Positions 48,254-60,270 of a stretch of DNA of 64,000 bases are shown here, in pieces. Origin of the DNA: Artocarpus heterophyllus (Eukaryota > Streptophyta > Magnoliopsida > Rosales > Moraceae); contig CM046352.1 in assembly GCA_025403435.1 (NCBI GenBank), positions 1,524,893 through 1,588,892 of the forward strand, given 5' to 3'. Position 1 is the first letter of the stretch. Every line of letters starts with the position of its first letter. The position numbers and the translations under genes are program-made. The notes beneath the pieces are model-generated. The model worked only from the letters and a program-made list of their open reading frames with translations. It made no database searches and had not been told where the DNA came from.

Positions 48254-51200
48254 ATGGCACCTAGACGTCGTTCGACAGCTGACGCCGAGTTCGGAAATGA
48301 TGAGGGCCTGATGAGGTCTATGATTGCGGCTTTCCGGCAGATGGCAGCCAGGACTAGACCGGAAGACTCTAGTGTTGGTAGTCGGCATGCTTTCTTTAAG
48401 GAATTTCGACGGGCGTCTATTCCGACTTTTGATGGCAATGGGGATCCGCAGTTAGCAGAGTATTGGTTGGATTCGATCTTGAAGCATCTTGATACCCTTG
48501 GTGTGCCTGAGGAGTATCGTGTGGAGTTTGCGGCGTATAAGCTCGAGGGTGGCGCTAACACCTGGTGGAAATAAACTAAGCGTCTGGAGCGCGGTGGCGA
48601 TATCGGTTGGGACAAGTTCGAGGATCTGTTCTATGATCGGTATTTTTCGCAGGGGTATAGAGACCAGAAAGCAGCTGAGTTTTATAGATTGCAGCAGGGT
48701 GATATGTCAGTTCGGGAGTACGAGGCAAAGTTTAGCGAGTTGGCTAGGTTTGCTCCATCAACTGTGGCATCGGAGCGCGAGAAATGCATCAAGTTTCAAG
48801 AAGGACTCAAGGCTCCTATTCGACGGCAATTGGTTGCTCTACGGCTTAGGGGTTTCGGAGAGCTTGTGTCGTCGACGATCTCCGTGGAGAATGATTACGT
48901 GCAGTATTGTGAGGACCGAGCCAAGGCTTCAGGAGGACCGCAGAGGAGTGGCAGGAAGAGCACCAGTAGTCGTCCAGCTCCGGGGAAAGGCAAGCAAGGC
49001 GGTGCGACCAGTGGCAGCAGCAGTTCGTCTGGCAGCGGGCGCAGCAATCCCTACAGCTTTCATTGTCATTTCTGTCAGCAGCCCGGACACATCAAGAGGA
49101 ATTGCCCGATCAGGAGTGCTCGTCTTGGATCGCAGACCGGGGAGGATGCCAGTCGTTCGTCTCAGCCTCAGCCTCAGACCCTACCTCCGCCTCCGCAGTA
49201 CCCGCAGTTGCAGTATTCGCAGTTTTCTCCTCAGCAATTCTCATATCCGGCACGGGGACAGCAGCCGCAGTATTTTCAGCGCAATGTTCCTCAGTATAGA
49301 GCTCCGAGTACAGGTAGTGTGCAGTCGTCTCCATCTCAGCAGTATCGGCCGAGTAATGCAGGACCCAGCAATATCGGTAGAGGAAAAAGGAAAGCGCCAG
49401 TGCAGGTTCATGCAATGACATCTGGAGGGTCAGATTCTCAGATTGGTAACGCGGTTGTCGATGGTATGGTTTTGGTTTCCAGATCTTTAGCTCGCGTTTT
49501 ATTTGATACCGGTGCCTCTCATTCTCTCATTTCGAGTTCTTTTGTACATGCCTTGGGATTAGAAGTAGAAGAGTTTAATGAACCCCTAGTCATAACTTCT
49601 CCCTTGGGGCGGGTGTGTGTAAATTGTATGTGTAAATCTTGTAAAATAAAGATTAGGGATGAGATTTTGAAAAGTGATTTGATTATACTCCCCATGAGTT
49701 CCTATGATGTGATTTTAGGGATGGACTGGTTGTCCAGGTATAGCGCAGTTGTGGACTGCCAACTTAGAAAAGTGACCCTAGTGTCTGATAGGGGGACGGT
49801 AATCACTTACCAGGGTGGTGGTGATTGGCTAATGAGTGAGCGTCTCATGAAGTCATGTCTAGGAGGGCGAAGGAATCTAGATTGTTTTGCTTTTCTTGCC
49901 AATCTAGATTGCGAGCCCTATGTTTCGAGTAGTGGTGTAGCGATTCCGGTGGTTGGTGAGTTCGAGGATGTCTTCCCCGATGAGTTATCAGGATTACCAC
50001 CGCATCGGGAGGTTGAGTTTGGTATCGAGTTGTTTCCAGGGACATCACCGATTTCTATGGCACCTTATCGGATGGCGCCGGCAGAAATGAAGGAATTGAG
50101 GAAGCAACTTCAGGAGCTTGCTGATAAAGGGTATATTCGGAATAGCACATCTCCGTGGGGAGCACCTGTTTTGTTTGCTAAGAAGCACGATGGGACTCTC
50201 AGGTTATGTGTGGATTATCGGCAGCTGAATCGTGTTACGGTGAAGAACAAGTATCCTTTGCCTAGGATTGATGAGCTATTTGATCAGTTGGGAGGTTCAC
50301 GATACTTCTCGAAGATTGATTTGTGGTCAGGTTATCATCAGCTCAGAATCAAGGAAGAGGATATTCCCAAGACAGCTTTTAGGACTCGGTATGGGCACTT
50401 CGAGTTTCTGGTTATGTCTTTCGGGTTGACGAATGCTCCAGCAGCTTTTATGGATTTGATGAACAGGATATTTAGGCCGTATCTGGATCAGTTTGTGATC
50501 GTGTTCATCGATGATATTCTTGTGTATTCTAAGACTTGGGAGGAGCATGAGCAGCATCTTCGGATCGTGCTTCAGACTCTGCGGGAGCACCAGTTGTATG
50601 CTAAGAGAAAAATGTGAGTTCTGGTTGACTGAGGTCAAATTTCTGGGTCATGTCATCTCGGAGCATAGTATTTCAGTGGATCCGTCCAAGATTGAAGCAA
50701 TATTGGAGTGGGAACGACCAAGGAATGTAGCGGAGATTCGTAGCTTCTTAGGTCTTGCTGGATATTACAGGAAATTTGTAAAGGACTTTTCGAAGATTGC
50801 AGCTCCGTTGACGAGGTTGACCAAGAAAAATGTCAGGTTTGAGTGGGATGAAGACTGTGAGTCTGCTTTTCAGGAATTGAAGAACCGGTTGACTTCAGCT
50901 CCAATATTAGTTATTCCTAGTAGTGACGAGCCGTATGAGGTTTATGCTGATGCTTCAGGGCGCGGACTTGGATGCGTGTTGATGCAGCATGGACGTGTGG
51001 TTGCGTACGGATCGAGACAGCTACGACCTCACGAGCTGAATTATCCTACTCACGATTTAGAGCTTGCAGCGGTGATTTACGCGCTGAAGATTTGGAGGTG
51101 TTACTTGTATGGAGCATCGTTTCAGGTCTTCTCCGATCACAAGAGTTTGAGGCATTTGTTCACTCAGAGGGATCTCAACTTGAGGCAGCGCAGATGGGTG

Positions 51201-52844
51201 GAGTACATGGAGGATTATGATTTCGCGTTGCAGTATCATCCCGGAAAAGCTAATGTGGTAGCGGACGCGCTTAGCAGGAAGTCTTCAGGGATTCTCGCTT
51301 GTTTGATTTTTGAGGACTGGAGCAGGGATGCGACAGTGAGTGAGTATCGGCTACAGTATCATGAAGACGGTGATCGAGTTTTGTTGTATCATGTGGAAGC
51401 GACTCCAGCTCTTGTTCAGATGGTGAAGCAAGGTCAGTGGCAGGATCGACATTTGCAGGGGATTTGGTCGCGGATTCAGAACGGGGAGCAGTTCGAGGAA
51501 TGGAGCGTGCATGCAGATGGATCGTTGTACTTCCGGGAGCGTCTTGCAGTTCCAGTTATCGCCGAGGTGACGAAAGCCGTTCTAGATGAAGCTCATAGGT
51601 CTCAGTTTGCTATTCATCCGGGAAGCACCAAGATGTATCGTGATTTGAAGAGGCACTATTGGTGGAGAAACATGAAGAAAGATGTTCGCGAGTACGTGGC
51701 CAAGTGTTCGACGTGTCTTCAGGTGAAAGCTGAGCACCAGAAGCCTGCAGGTCAGCTTCAGCCGCTTCCTATCCCAGGGTGGAAATGGGAGCATGTGACG
51801 ATGGATTTTCTCACAGGTTTGCCGAGGACGGAGCAGCGGCATGATGCAGTTTGGGTTGTAGTCGACAGGTTGACGAAATCGGCGCATTTCATTCCGTTTA
51901 GGTCGACGTGTTCCAGGAAGATTCTCGGGGAGTTGTATATGCAGAACATTGTGAGGTTGCATGGAGTTCCTTTGTCCATCACCTCTGATCGAGACACCAG
52001 GTTTAATGCTAAGTACTGGAGGAGTTTTCAGGAGGCTTTGGGTACGGATTTGAACTTCAGTACGGCGTTTCATCCTCAGACTGATGGGCAGTCTGAGCGG
52101 GTTATTCAGGTTCTCGAGGATATGTTGCGTGCTTGTGCGTTGGACTTCGGCGGGAATTGGAAGCAATGTTTGCATTTGGCGGAGTTCGCGTACAACAACA
52201 GTTATCAGGCGAGTATCGGTATGGCACCATTTGAGGCGTTGTATGGGCGACCGTGTCGATCACCTGTGTGTTGGGCCGAGCCAGAAGATAGAGTTATTCT
52301 TGGGCCAGATGAGATTCGTGACAGCAACGAGAAAGTCGCGGTGATTCGGGATTGGTTGAGAGCAGCTCAGAGTCGGCAGAAGAGCTACGCAGATAGGAGA
52401 CGTAGACCTTTAGAGTTCGCGGTTGGAGATTTTGTTCTCTTGAGGGTGTCACCTCGTAAGGGAACTATGCGGTTCGGGGTGAGTGGGAAGCTCGCGCCGA
52501 GGTATATTGGGCCGTTCGAGATCACTCAGCGTGTTGGTGTGGTCGCTTATCGGCTTGATCTTCCGCCCGAACTTTCTCATGTGCACGATGTGTTTCATGT
52601 GTCGATGCTTAGGAAGTGTCCACCTGAGCAGGGTAAGATAGTATCGTTTCGCGATGTGCAGGTTCAGGAGGATACGACGTACGAAGAAGTGCCAATTCAG
52701 ATTATCGACCGGAAAGTGATTAGCTTGCGTCGTCGTGAGATACCGTTGGTAAAGATCGTGTGGCAGCATCACGGTGTTGATGAAGCCACTTGGGAATTAG
52801 AGTCGAGTATGCGGGAGTTATATCCGCATTTGTTTTGCTTTTGA
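48254..52844 (+). pseudogene. Gypsy gag-pol of element C with one stop and one frameshift
   Basis: It starts at ATG 48254. An in-frame TAA at 48572-48574 cuts the gag, and the same frame continues to 50617. A one-base change in the A-run at about 50605-50610 then shifts the frame, which stays open to the TGA at 52842-52844. Domains: retrotransposon gag; CCHC knuckle [14 protein letters not shown]; protease [12 protein letters not shown]; reverse transcriptase with FIDDILVYS; RNase H ([13 protein letters not shown]); integrase zinc finger ([17 protein letters not shown]...CSTCLQ) and core ([24 protein letters not shown]); C-terminal chromodomain-like segment ([19 protein letters not shown]). 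This order and ending suggest a chromovirus, probably Tekay-like (inference). Confidence 0.93.
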
Positions 52845-52878
52845 GATGAGTTGTAAATTTCGAGGACGAAATTTCTTT

Positions 52879-52892
52879 AAGGGGTGGAGAGC
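52879..52892 (+). other. Polypurine tract of element C
   Basis: AAGGGGTGGAGAGC directly before the 3' LTR, preceded by TTTCGAGGACGAAATTTC, which is typical of plant gypsy elements. Confidence 0.85.
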
Positions 52893-55049
52893 TGTAACGT
52901 CCCGAAATTTATTTAATATTAATGTAATGTAAATGATGAATTAGTGTGCCATAATTAAAGTTTTAACTTTAATTAGATTATTTGGTTGGATTTTTAGTTT
53001 TTGGTTGTTTTGTTAAATTGATGTGTTCAAAAGATTTCTTATTGATTTAAAATGATGTTTTGAGTTTTAAAACACAACAATTTGTAAAATGTTAAAAATA
53101 CTCTGTTTTACAAAACCGTGGGCGGCACATGGTTTTCGCACAGTAAAACTGCCCACCGATTTTCTCTATTTATTTCTCTCTTCTCTCTCTCTCTCTCCTC
53201 ACTCTCACGTTCAGCACTCTCTCTCTTCTCTCTCTCTCTCGGCAGCTCCCTCTCTCTCTCAATCTCTTTCAAAAATTTTGATTTCCATTCGAATCCAAGC
53301 TTCGGAACAGCAAGGAGGAAGCTCGGGGACGTGATTCGGCGACTGAGAACGCGGATTGAATCTTCGATTCGAGGTTAGATTCGAAATTTCTAAACTTTTT
53401 ACAAAATTTTCGATTTTGTGTGTTTTTGAAAATCTAAGTTTGTTTTAGCTTAGAAAACCGTGGATTTGTGTTAAATGAGCTTAGAACAACTAGAATCTAA
53501 ACATAGATTGAAGAAAAACGGATTGGATTCAAGATTTTCATTTTTCTCCTCTTTTTCTCATTTTCAGATTTTTGAGGATTTTGAGTTTAAATGTTGTTTA
53601 AATGATCCCAAACATGTTCTAGAATGTTTTTCTATCAATTATAGTTGTTTTTCATGCCTGGGATTTGAGAAAAACAGGTTAGAAACAAGATTTGGATTTT
53701 GGGGATCGAGAAACCCGTGGCTGGGATTTCTGGATCTTCCTAGTTCGGCAGGCCGAAGTTCATGTTCGGCAGGCCGGAGTGATGATCGGCAGGCCGGTGT
53801 TCTTCCGACCGGCAGGCCGAATCTGGGGAAATGTTCGGCAGGCCGAACTTTGCTTCCGGCAGGCCGAACTGTGCAGTTTGGCAGGCCGAAGCAGGGCGTC
53901 CGGCAGGCCGACCGAGGCATGGAAAATTTTGTGATTTTTACCCGATTTCATTGTTTTGAACCCTGATTTAAATCCCAACCTTATAGGATGATTTTAATGA
54001 TACAAATGGCACACTAGGACATCATGAAATGATTTAGTAACATAGAATGTTTCGAACTAGATATTGATCGACTTAGTTGTATCTAGGATTGTTCGTGGTT
54101 CCGTGGAGCTAACGTATAGCGGATCGGGATTACGGTGTGGGGTACCGGCACGAGTACTGAGGTAGGACTTCTATCCTATTTCTTTGGTAGCCTGGTTTTG
54201 AAATGATTTGGCTTTGAAAAGGATTTCTATCAAAATATTTTCAACGGTTGTTTGAAAATGGTTTTATCGGTTATATTTTTATATACCGTGACATGAAATG
54301 AATTTCATAATGAATATAATTGACAACACTCGGTAATTGGGTTTTGAATGATAATGATAATAAACACATGGGCATGATGCCATATCAGAGATCGGGTCGT
54401 GATCGACCTTGGGGGCAGGTCCCGAAACCCAGCTGGGCCACTACGGTGGTGATATCATGGTTTGCCTAGGTAAAAGTAAATTGGTGTTTGGATTTGACGA
54501 GTAGACTGTTCTGTGTCAGAACGGTTCTACTCAATTTATTTATTTATTTATTCAAGTTCCTTTTCTGTATAACTCCTGATAATGTTATGTTTCTTTGTAT
54601 TAAATTATTTTATAAAACTTAGTCCTACTGAGCCTTTCGCTCACGTTTTATCTGTTTTAAATTCCCCCCCCTCTAGGTGGTTTCCCATTTAGGTTTGGAG
54701 AAGATTCTTCGGACCGAACTCAGGAGCAATAGGAGAATTTATTTACATTCTGTATTATTAATCAAGGCATGTAAGACTCAACTTTATTTGTACTTGGACT
54801 GTAATTGTATTTGTGATATTGTCAGAACCATGTGTGTGCACAAGTTGTGGGTTGTGGAACCCATATTCGCGGTTTTTATTCAATTATTGTTATTTGTTTA
54901 ATGATTTTAAATTCTTTAAAAAAATGTGGTGGAAAAATCTCTTTATTTCTTGCTTAATTGGATTTTCAAACTCTCGGTTTTTAATTAAACTCTCCTTTAA
55001 TTAATCTAAATATTCCGCCACGTCACCTCCCGTACTCCGGGGCGTGACA
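52893..55049 (+). repeat. 3' LTR of element C
   Basis: 2,157 bp, ending GGGGCGTGACA. The palindrome array is retained at about 53744-53912, with one unit changed to TTTGGCAGGCCGAA. Compared with the 5' LTR it has one extra CT unit at about 53235. Confidence 0.93.
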
Positions 55050-55451
55050 TGCCGTCAGTTGGAGACGTGTTAAGCAAGATTGCACTTCGGATTCAACGAT
55101 GGAGGCCGAGTATGTGGCGGCTAATGATGCTTCGAAAGAAGTAGTGTGGCTTCGCAAGTTCCTTAGGGATCTTGAGGTAGTTCCTGGTATAGATAAAGTG
55201 GTACCACTGTACTGTGATAACAGTGCAACGGTAGCTAATGCTAAGGAACCAAGATTTCACAAAAGAGTAAGCATATTGATCAGAAGTATCATGTGATAAA
55301 GGACTTTGTTGAGGGCGGGCATGTCACGGTGTGCAAGATCGCGTCAGAGGAAAATTTAGCTGATCCATTTACGAAGACACTTACTGGGAGAGTCTTCGAG
55401 AGGCATGTGGAAGCTATAGGGATGCGAGATTTGTCATATTTACTCACTTAG
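55050..55451 (+). pseudogene. Gag-pol of element B, terminal RNase H part
   Basis: It resumes exactly at the duplicated TGCCG and continues the RNase H domain ([31 protein letters not shown]) to a TAG at 55449-55451. A frameshift lies near 55265. Confidence 0.9.
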
Positions 55452-55465
55452 TGCAAGTGGGAGAT

Positions 55466-57476
55466 TGTTAGACGTGTATGCCCCAAGGAGTAAAAATGTA
55501 GTAAGTTTTTAGAGACATTTTTATCAATAAAGAATTTATTCATTATTTATATACCAAATCTTGTCCTCTTTACGTTCATATTTGTTGAATGTATGTTAAG
55601 CAAATAAAAGTCTGAGACTGACAGTCTAAACCTTAAGAATTGGGCATATGATGAACGGATTATGCAGAAGACATGATTCTTAAGGTGATGGTCTAAATCA
55701 TACGATCCGCAATCAAGGGAATAAAGTTGGGCGCTTTATTCATGCAAAGATTGTTATGCTATCTATATCCCTTTTGGGAGATGGTTTGTCTTGACTATCG
55801 GATGAGGACTCCGTAAATATAAACATTGGCATATTGTCATAAGTGACGATGTGTTAGATCGGGACATAAAATGAATTGATTTGGATTAAATATTCTGTCT
55901 CGCTAAATTAATTCGCTTTAGACAATCATTTGTATTGTATCTTAATCCTGAGATGAATAGTGGACCCGTTGTCTTGGTTTGTGTCTTTTGATGTACCAAA
56001 GGGTGACACCCACATCTTAATAGTGGTATGCATGTCGGTACGTTGGAGGCATGACTCTTGATGGTGTAGACCTGTTATTCATAGTATGGAATCCATAGCT
56101 CCTCTTTAGGAGTAATGATATCCTCTTATATGCGTTATCCTATAATTGAAAAACTGGAGCGTTCAACCATTTGGATACATAGGTATAACCGAATGGTATA
56201 CTGTCTTTGAATGGTAAGTTTTCTAATGGTGAGATAATGAAACGTAAGATAAAAATAATCGGGAAGGTAAGACAGAACTTATCCTTAAGCCGATTATGGA
56301 TTATCATATGGGGATATGATACACTATGATATGTCATGGAGACTTAGCTATACGAGCTTCGTAATTCTATATAGTTCGAGAGTGCAGCTCCAAGCTTTTA
56401 GTGGAGTAGCGTTGGAGTTTATAATTATGAAATGAATATCTGGGATATTGGGTTTTATAATTATCATGAGCTTAAACTATATAGGTCCATTTGGTCCCTT
56501 TTGCTAGCTCACAACATCCTGTAACGACACGGTGTGCTTTTTCAATAATTGGTGACTTGTGTCAAATTTATCAGATTGGTTAAAATTTGGAAGAATTAAA
56601 TAATTCATGCCTGTTTACCGGTTGAGTTAATTTTGTAAGAAATTAATTCAAGATAAACTTGTTGAATTATTAGGATCAAATAATTCTTGTCTGTTTATCG
56701 GTTGATTTAATTTTGGAAAAATTAGATCAAGATAAACTTGTAGAATTATTGAGAATTGATTTATTTTCTTAGAGATTATCTAGATAAAGTTGTTTTGATT
56801 AGATAACTTCTCTATTGGGTTAGTTGAATTAAAACTGAGACTTTATCATATAGAATCTCGGGTGGAAAATAAAAGATTGGCGAGATTTTTTATTCGACAG
56901 TTCCGCCTGCCGATGGGGGCTGTTCGGTCTGCCGATCAGGTGGTTTGGCCTGCCGATCAACGAAGGATAAGATTACGCATTTCCAGCGAATCTTATCAGA
57001 TATTGATCCGAATTTGATTCTGATTCAAATTTTGAGACCTAATCTAATGAGGACTGACCCTAGGACCAACCTCTATAAATAGGGAGTGATTCTCACAAGT
57101 TACTTAGATCAATTGAGAGATTAAGAGTGATACTCTGCTAAGTGAGAATCGAAAAAATCCCTGAGAGCTTTTGTTCACAAATCACGAATACTTGCTTTGG
57201 GTTTTCTCAATTGGTTGGAAAGAGAGTCACCGGTGGAAGAGCTGTACGTGTGAGCCCACACTTATTCCGATCGTAGATAGAGAATAGCAAAGAAGACCAG
57301 TTGGTTGAGGCTCTTCTGGAACGTTATTTCTCTCCACTGATTGCAGAGGTTCTTCAGCATACAAAGGTTAGTAAGATCTAGTTAATTTATGCATATAGCA
57401 TGTCAAACTTGTGTTTTAGAAATTACACTGATGGAAAAAAAATTTTAAAATTTCGCTGCGCACTATTTTTCCAACA
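55466..57476 (+). repeat. 3' LTR of element B
   Basis: 2,011 bp, starting TGTTAGACGTGTATGCCC after the polypurine tract GCAAGTGGGAGAT and ending TTTTTCCAACA. TATAAATA is near 57074. Palindrome relics are at about 56898-56960. Confidence 0.92.
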
Positions 57477-57852
57477 GAATAGTGGTGGAGGGAGAGGGTG
57501 AATTCATTGTTTGATTAGAGGGAGAAGATGAGGCAAAGGAAAGGAGACATGGAGGGAAAGGGGAACTTATTGTTTATAAATACTACAAATATTTAAGTGT
57601 AGCACAACTTAAACAAGCATTATGGATCGTAATATGGCACAACTTTTTTAAATACATGAATAAACACATTTTTTCAAAAAAATATAGCATAACATGTAAT
57701 ATTCTCAAGGGAGAAAGTCTCATTTCAGGCCATCATTTTGGATTGATCCTTTAATGGAAGAATCCAACTATTTTACATAAATTAAAACAAAAAAGCCTTT
57801 TTTATCCTTGAAAACAAGTTACTAACAAATAATATAATGCACAATATAGTAA
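57477..57852. other. Short spacer between elements B and D
   Basis: Purine-rich at first (GGTGGAGGGAGAGGG), then AT-rich. No gene or repeat recognised. Confidence 0.5.
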
Positions 57853-60251
57853 TGTGACACCCGTTATTCTCCTAAGGGTATTAAGGTAATTAGATTAATT
57901 ACCTAGTATATATATAAAAAAAATCAGAAAATCTCTCATAATTCGAAACTCTCTCTCTCTCTACTTTCTCTCTCTAAAAATTCTCTCTCTCTCTCCTCAA
58001 AGATCGTCTGAGATTTCGGCATCCGTTTTCGACACCTCCCGCACCAATGGAAAGCTCTCGACGAGCTGAGTCCAACGAGGTGCCGCGCCGCCCAAAACGC
58101 CGCCGGAGGAGACCACACGCGCCGCCCAAAGTGGCGGCAAAACCCATTTCTTTCCGACGAGATATCTTCGCCGTCCGACGTCCGATCGACGTGATTCTTG
58201 TTCCTACACGACCACCGTGATGAGAGGAACAAAACCCACCCTTGGTGGCAGCTCAACAACCACCGGATTGCTCTGCCCGCCTATTGCCGCCGTGCACCGC
58301 CGCCCCCATGGTGGAACTCCGCCTTGCCGGAGGAGGTGACTGACACCACCCCTCCCAATGAGTTCAGAGGATCAAGGGGAGTAAAACCCCTCGATCAATT
58401 GCACGGAAGGAGCCGGTTTCGCCGGAGAACGGCCAACGCCGCCGTCAACCGCCGCGGGAGCCTCCGTTTTGGCTCTTCCCAGCCACGTTTCTTCAAATTG
58501 GATGAGGGGAAATGCTCATAGGAGGATGGGTAGCAAAAGCCCTCAGCCAATTTCAGGTTTCCATCGTCGGAGAATCAAGATCGGAGCTCATCCATTTCTA
58601 CCGACGTTGTACTTCACGACCCGCTATGTTAGAGGCAGAATTGGGTGAAATTGACCCCGCCATTGGACTCAGAAGGGTCGATTTAGGGGGGGTAGGCCCG
58701 AGCCCAGCTGCCAACGGACCCCGATTGACGCCGGTCAACGACGGTCAAAGTCGGTCAACGCCGGTCAACGGTGGTCAACGCCGGTCAACGGCCGGTCAAA
58801 GGCCAAAATGGGATTTTGTGATCCGGACCTCCGATCGAAGATCCGAGACCTCCTCCCGACTCGTTTCGATGCTCTGGATGCAATGGTGACCTCCGTTCGA
58901 GCAAATTCCACTCCGATGAAAATCATTTGGTACCGACTGCACGCGAATCGAGGCGATTCAAACAGCAGTATCGGAGTCCAGAATGACGTTTTCAAGAATG
59001 TATGATCTCCAGGAAGCATTCCTAGCCATTCATAGTCGCTCGAGGAGCACTACAGAGGATGCTTCATAGATACAACGAGATACAACTGGATCTGCTTTGC
59101 TTGGAGTTCAAGATCAAGGGAGTATGGAGCTAACGTTAATTGATTCCAGGATTAAGAGACTGTTGATAAGCTTGAAAGGTAGGGATTCTCTTACTCATCT
59201 TTTGTGAGGTTTTTATAGAATTAAAATTGATTGTTTTGCTGCAATATATATATATCTATGTTGAACTGATATTATATGTGTATCACATATGAAACTATGA
59301 CATGGACTCGTCTTGTATTGTACGGCGAGGAACATAATGAATTGACACATGTTATAAATTGAGAAGCATGGTTAGGAAAATTAACTCTATTAATAATGAT
59401 TTAATATAGAGAAATTGTGAGACATGAAAAGGGCGACGGTTACGTCCTTGGGCATAAATACCCTAAAAGGTAAAATAGGGGGAAGGTGATGACGCTTCCT
59501 TGGGTTGAAAGTCCCAGAACACACTGTACAGGAATCGATTTGGTGAGGACTCGGGGCTTGATGTCCCCTCACCGGAACACCCTTGGAATGTTTATAGGGT
59601 GATCAAGTGCGCCCACTTGGGTTTCGATGAGTTGAGTGATACTCAATTTAACATGGATACCTAGGAACAATGATGATTGGTAATATTTGTATAAATGTGT
59701 AATTATGACACTTGGTAATGATTAACTACGGTATCCATAAGATGTGATCATAATAAACCTCATAATCTGGAATATGATGTGACTTACTAACCATGCAGAT
59801 TTTAATGTGGTAATGATAAAAACCTAAAGGTAAGTAATGGCTTTCTCTACTGAGCATAGTGTCGCTCATTCCCTTATGTTTATATCTTTTCAGGACTCAC
59901 TAAGTGTGAGGTGGCTACGAGAAATATAGTTGAGGAAGTGATGTAGCTATATTACATTGGGATTGCTTCAATTGTTGAGAATGTTCTTCATGATAATGTA
60001 AGCATCAATTGTTACTTTCTGTGACTGTATTACAATGTGTTGAGGGTTAAAATGATGATGACAACAGTTTATATTATTAAATTTAAGGTGCTACATTAAA
60101 ACTGTGGTTTATTTGTCGTTTATATTTTTATTTTTGAGTTGAGAGTTTTCATTTAAGTCCCGGGCAAATTTTATTTTTAAGGTTTTACTTTTATTATTTA
60201 TTTTTATTTTATCTCATTAAAAACTGTTAACCCCCATATAGGGGCGTTACA
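57853..60251 (+). repeat. Gypsy-type LTR of element D (2.4 kb)
   Basis: It starts TGTGACACCCGTTATTC and ends ATATAGGGGCGTTACA, followed by a primer binding site, so it is a 5' LTR rather than a solo LTR. TATATATAAAAA near 57908 and a CT-rich run after 57949 suggest the promoter and transcript start. The GC-rich segment 58010-58800 has open frames on both strands but no recognisable domain. The matching 3' LTR is not in the window. Confidence 0.8.
58731..58800 (-). promoter_or_regulatory. W-box-like array inside the D LTR
   Basis: Seven GGTCAA words occur in 70 bp in a loose 10-12 bp repeat (CGCCGGTCAA). GGTCAA is the complement of TTGACC, the core of the W-box bound by WRKY factors. One TTGACG lies on the plus strand at the left edge. 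Binding is inference. Confidence 0.5.
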
Positions 60252-60258
60252 GAATTTT

Positions 60259-60270
60259 TGGTATCAGAGC
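60259..60270 (+). other. Primer binding site of element D
   Basis: TGGTATCAGAGC, seven bases after the LTR end; initiator tRNA-Met type. Confidence 0.85.

Larger units (their letters stand above)
45995..55049 (+). mobile_element. LTR retrotransposon C (Ty3/gypsy, chromovirus-like) nested in element B
   Basis: 9,055 bp with TSD TGCCG (45990-45994 and 55050-55054). LTRs are 45995-48149 and 52893-55049. They differ by about 13 substitutions and one 2-bp CT-repeat change (about 0.6%), so the insertion is young but older than A. Primer binding site, polypurine tract and gag-pol in the order PR-RT-RH-INT are present. One nonsense codon and one frameshift disable the polyprotein. Confidence 0.95.
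29105..57476 (+). mobile_element. Outer LTR retrotransposon B (Ty1/copia), interrupted by elements A and C
   Basis: It is bounded by 2-kb LTRs (29105-31094 and 55466-57476) and a 5-bp target duplication GAATA (29100-29104 and 57477-57481). The leader is split by element A at 32345-42042, and the pol region by element C at 45995-55049. Without them B is about 9.6 kb, the same size and layout as A, so A and B are one family. The LTRs differ by about 5% over the first 120 bp, mostly transitions. The coding region has many stops. B is an old, dead copy that served as landing site for the other two. Confidence 0.92.

Noticed and set aside
58198..58889. GC-rich overlapping frames on both strands in the D LTR (also 57936-58259 minus)
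   Set aside because: They are inside an LTR, low-complexity and Arg/Pro-rich, and explained by high GC and tandem repeats. No domain recognised.
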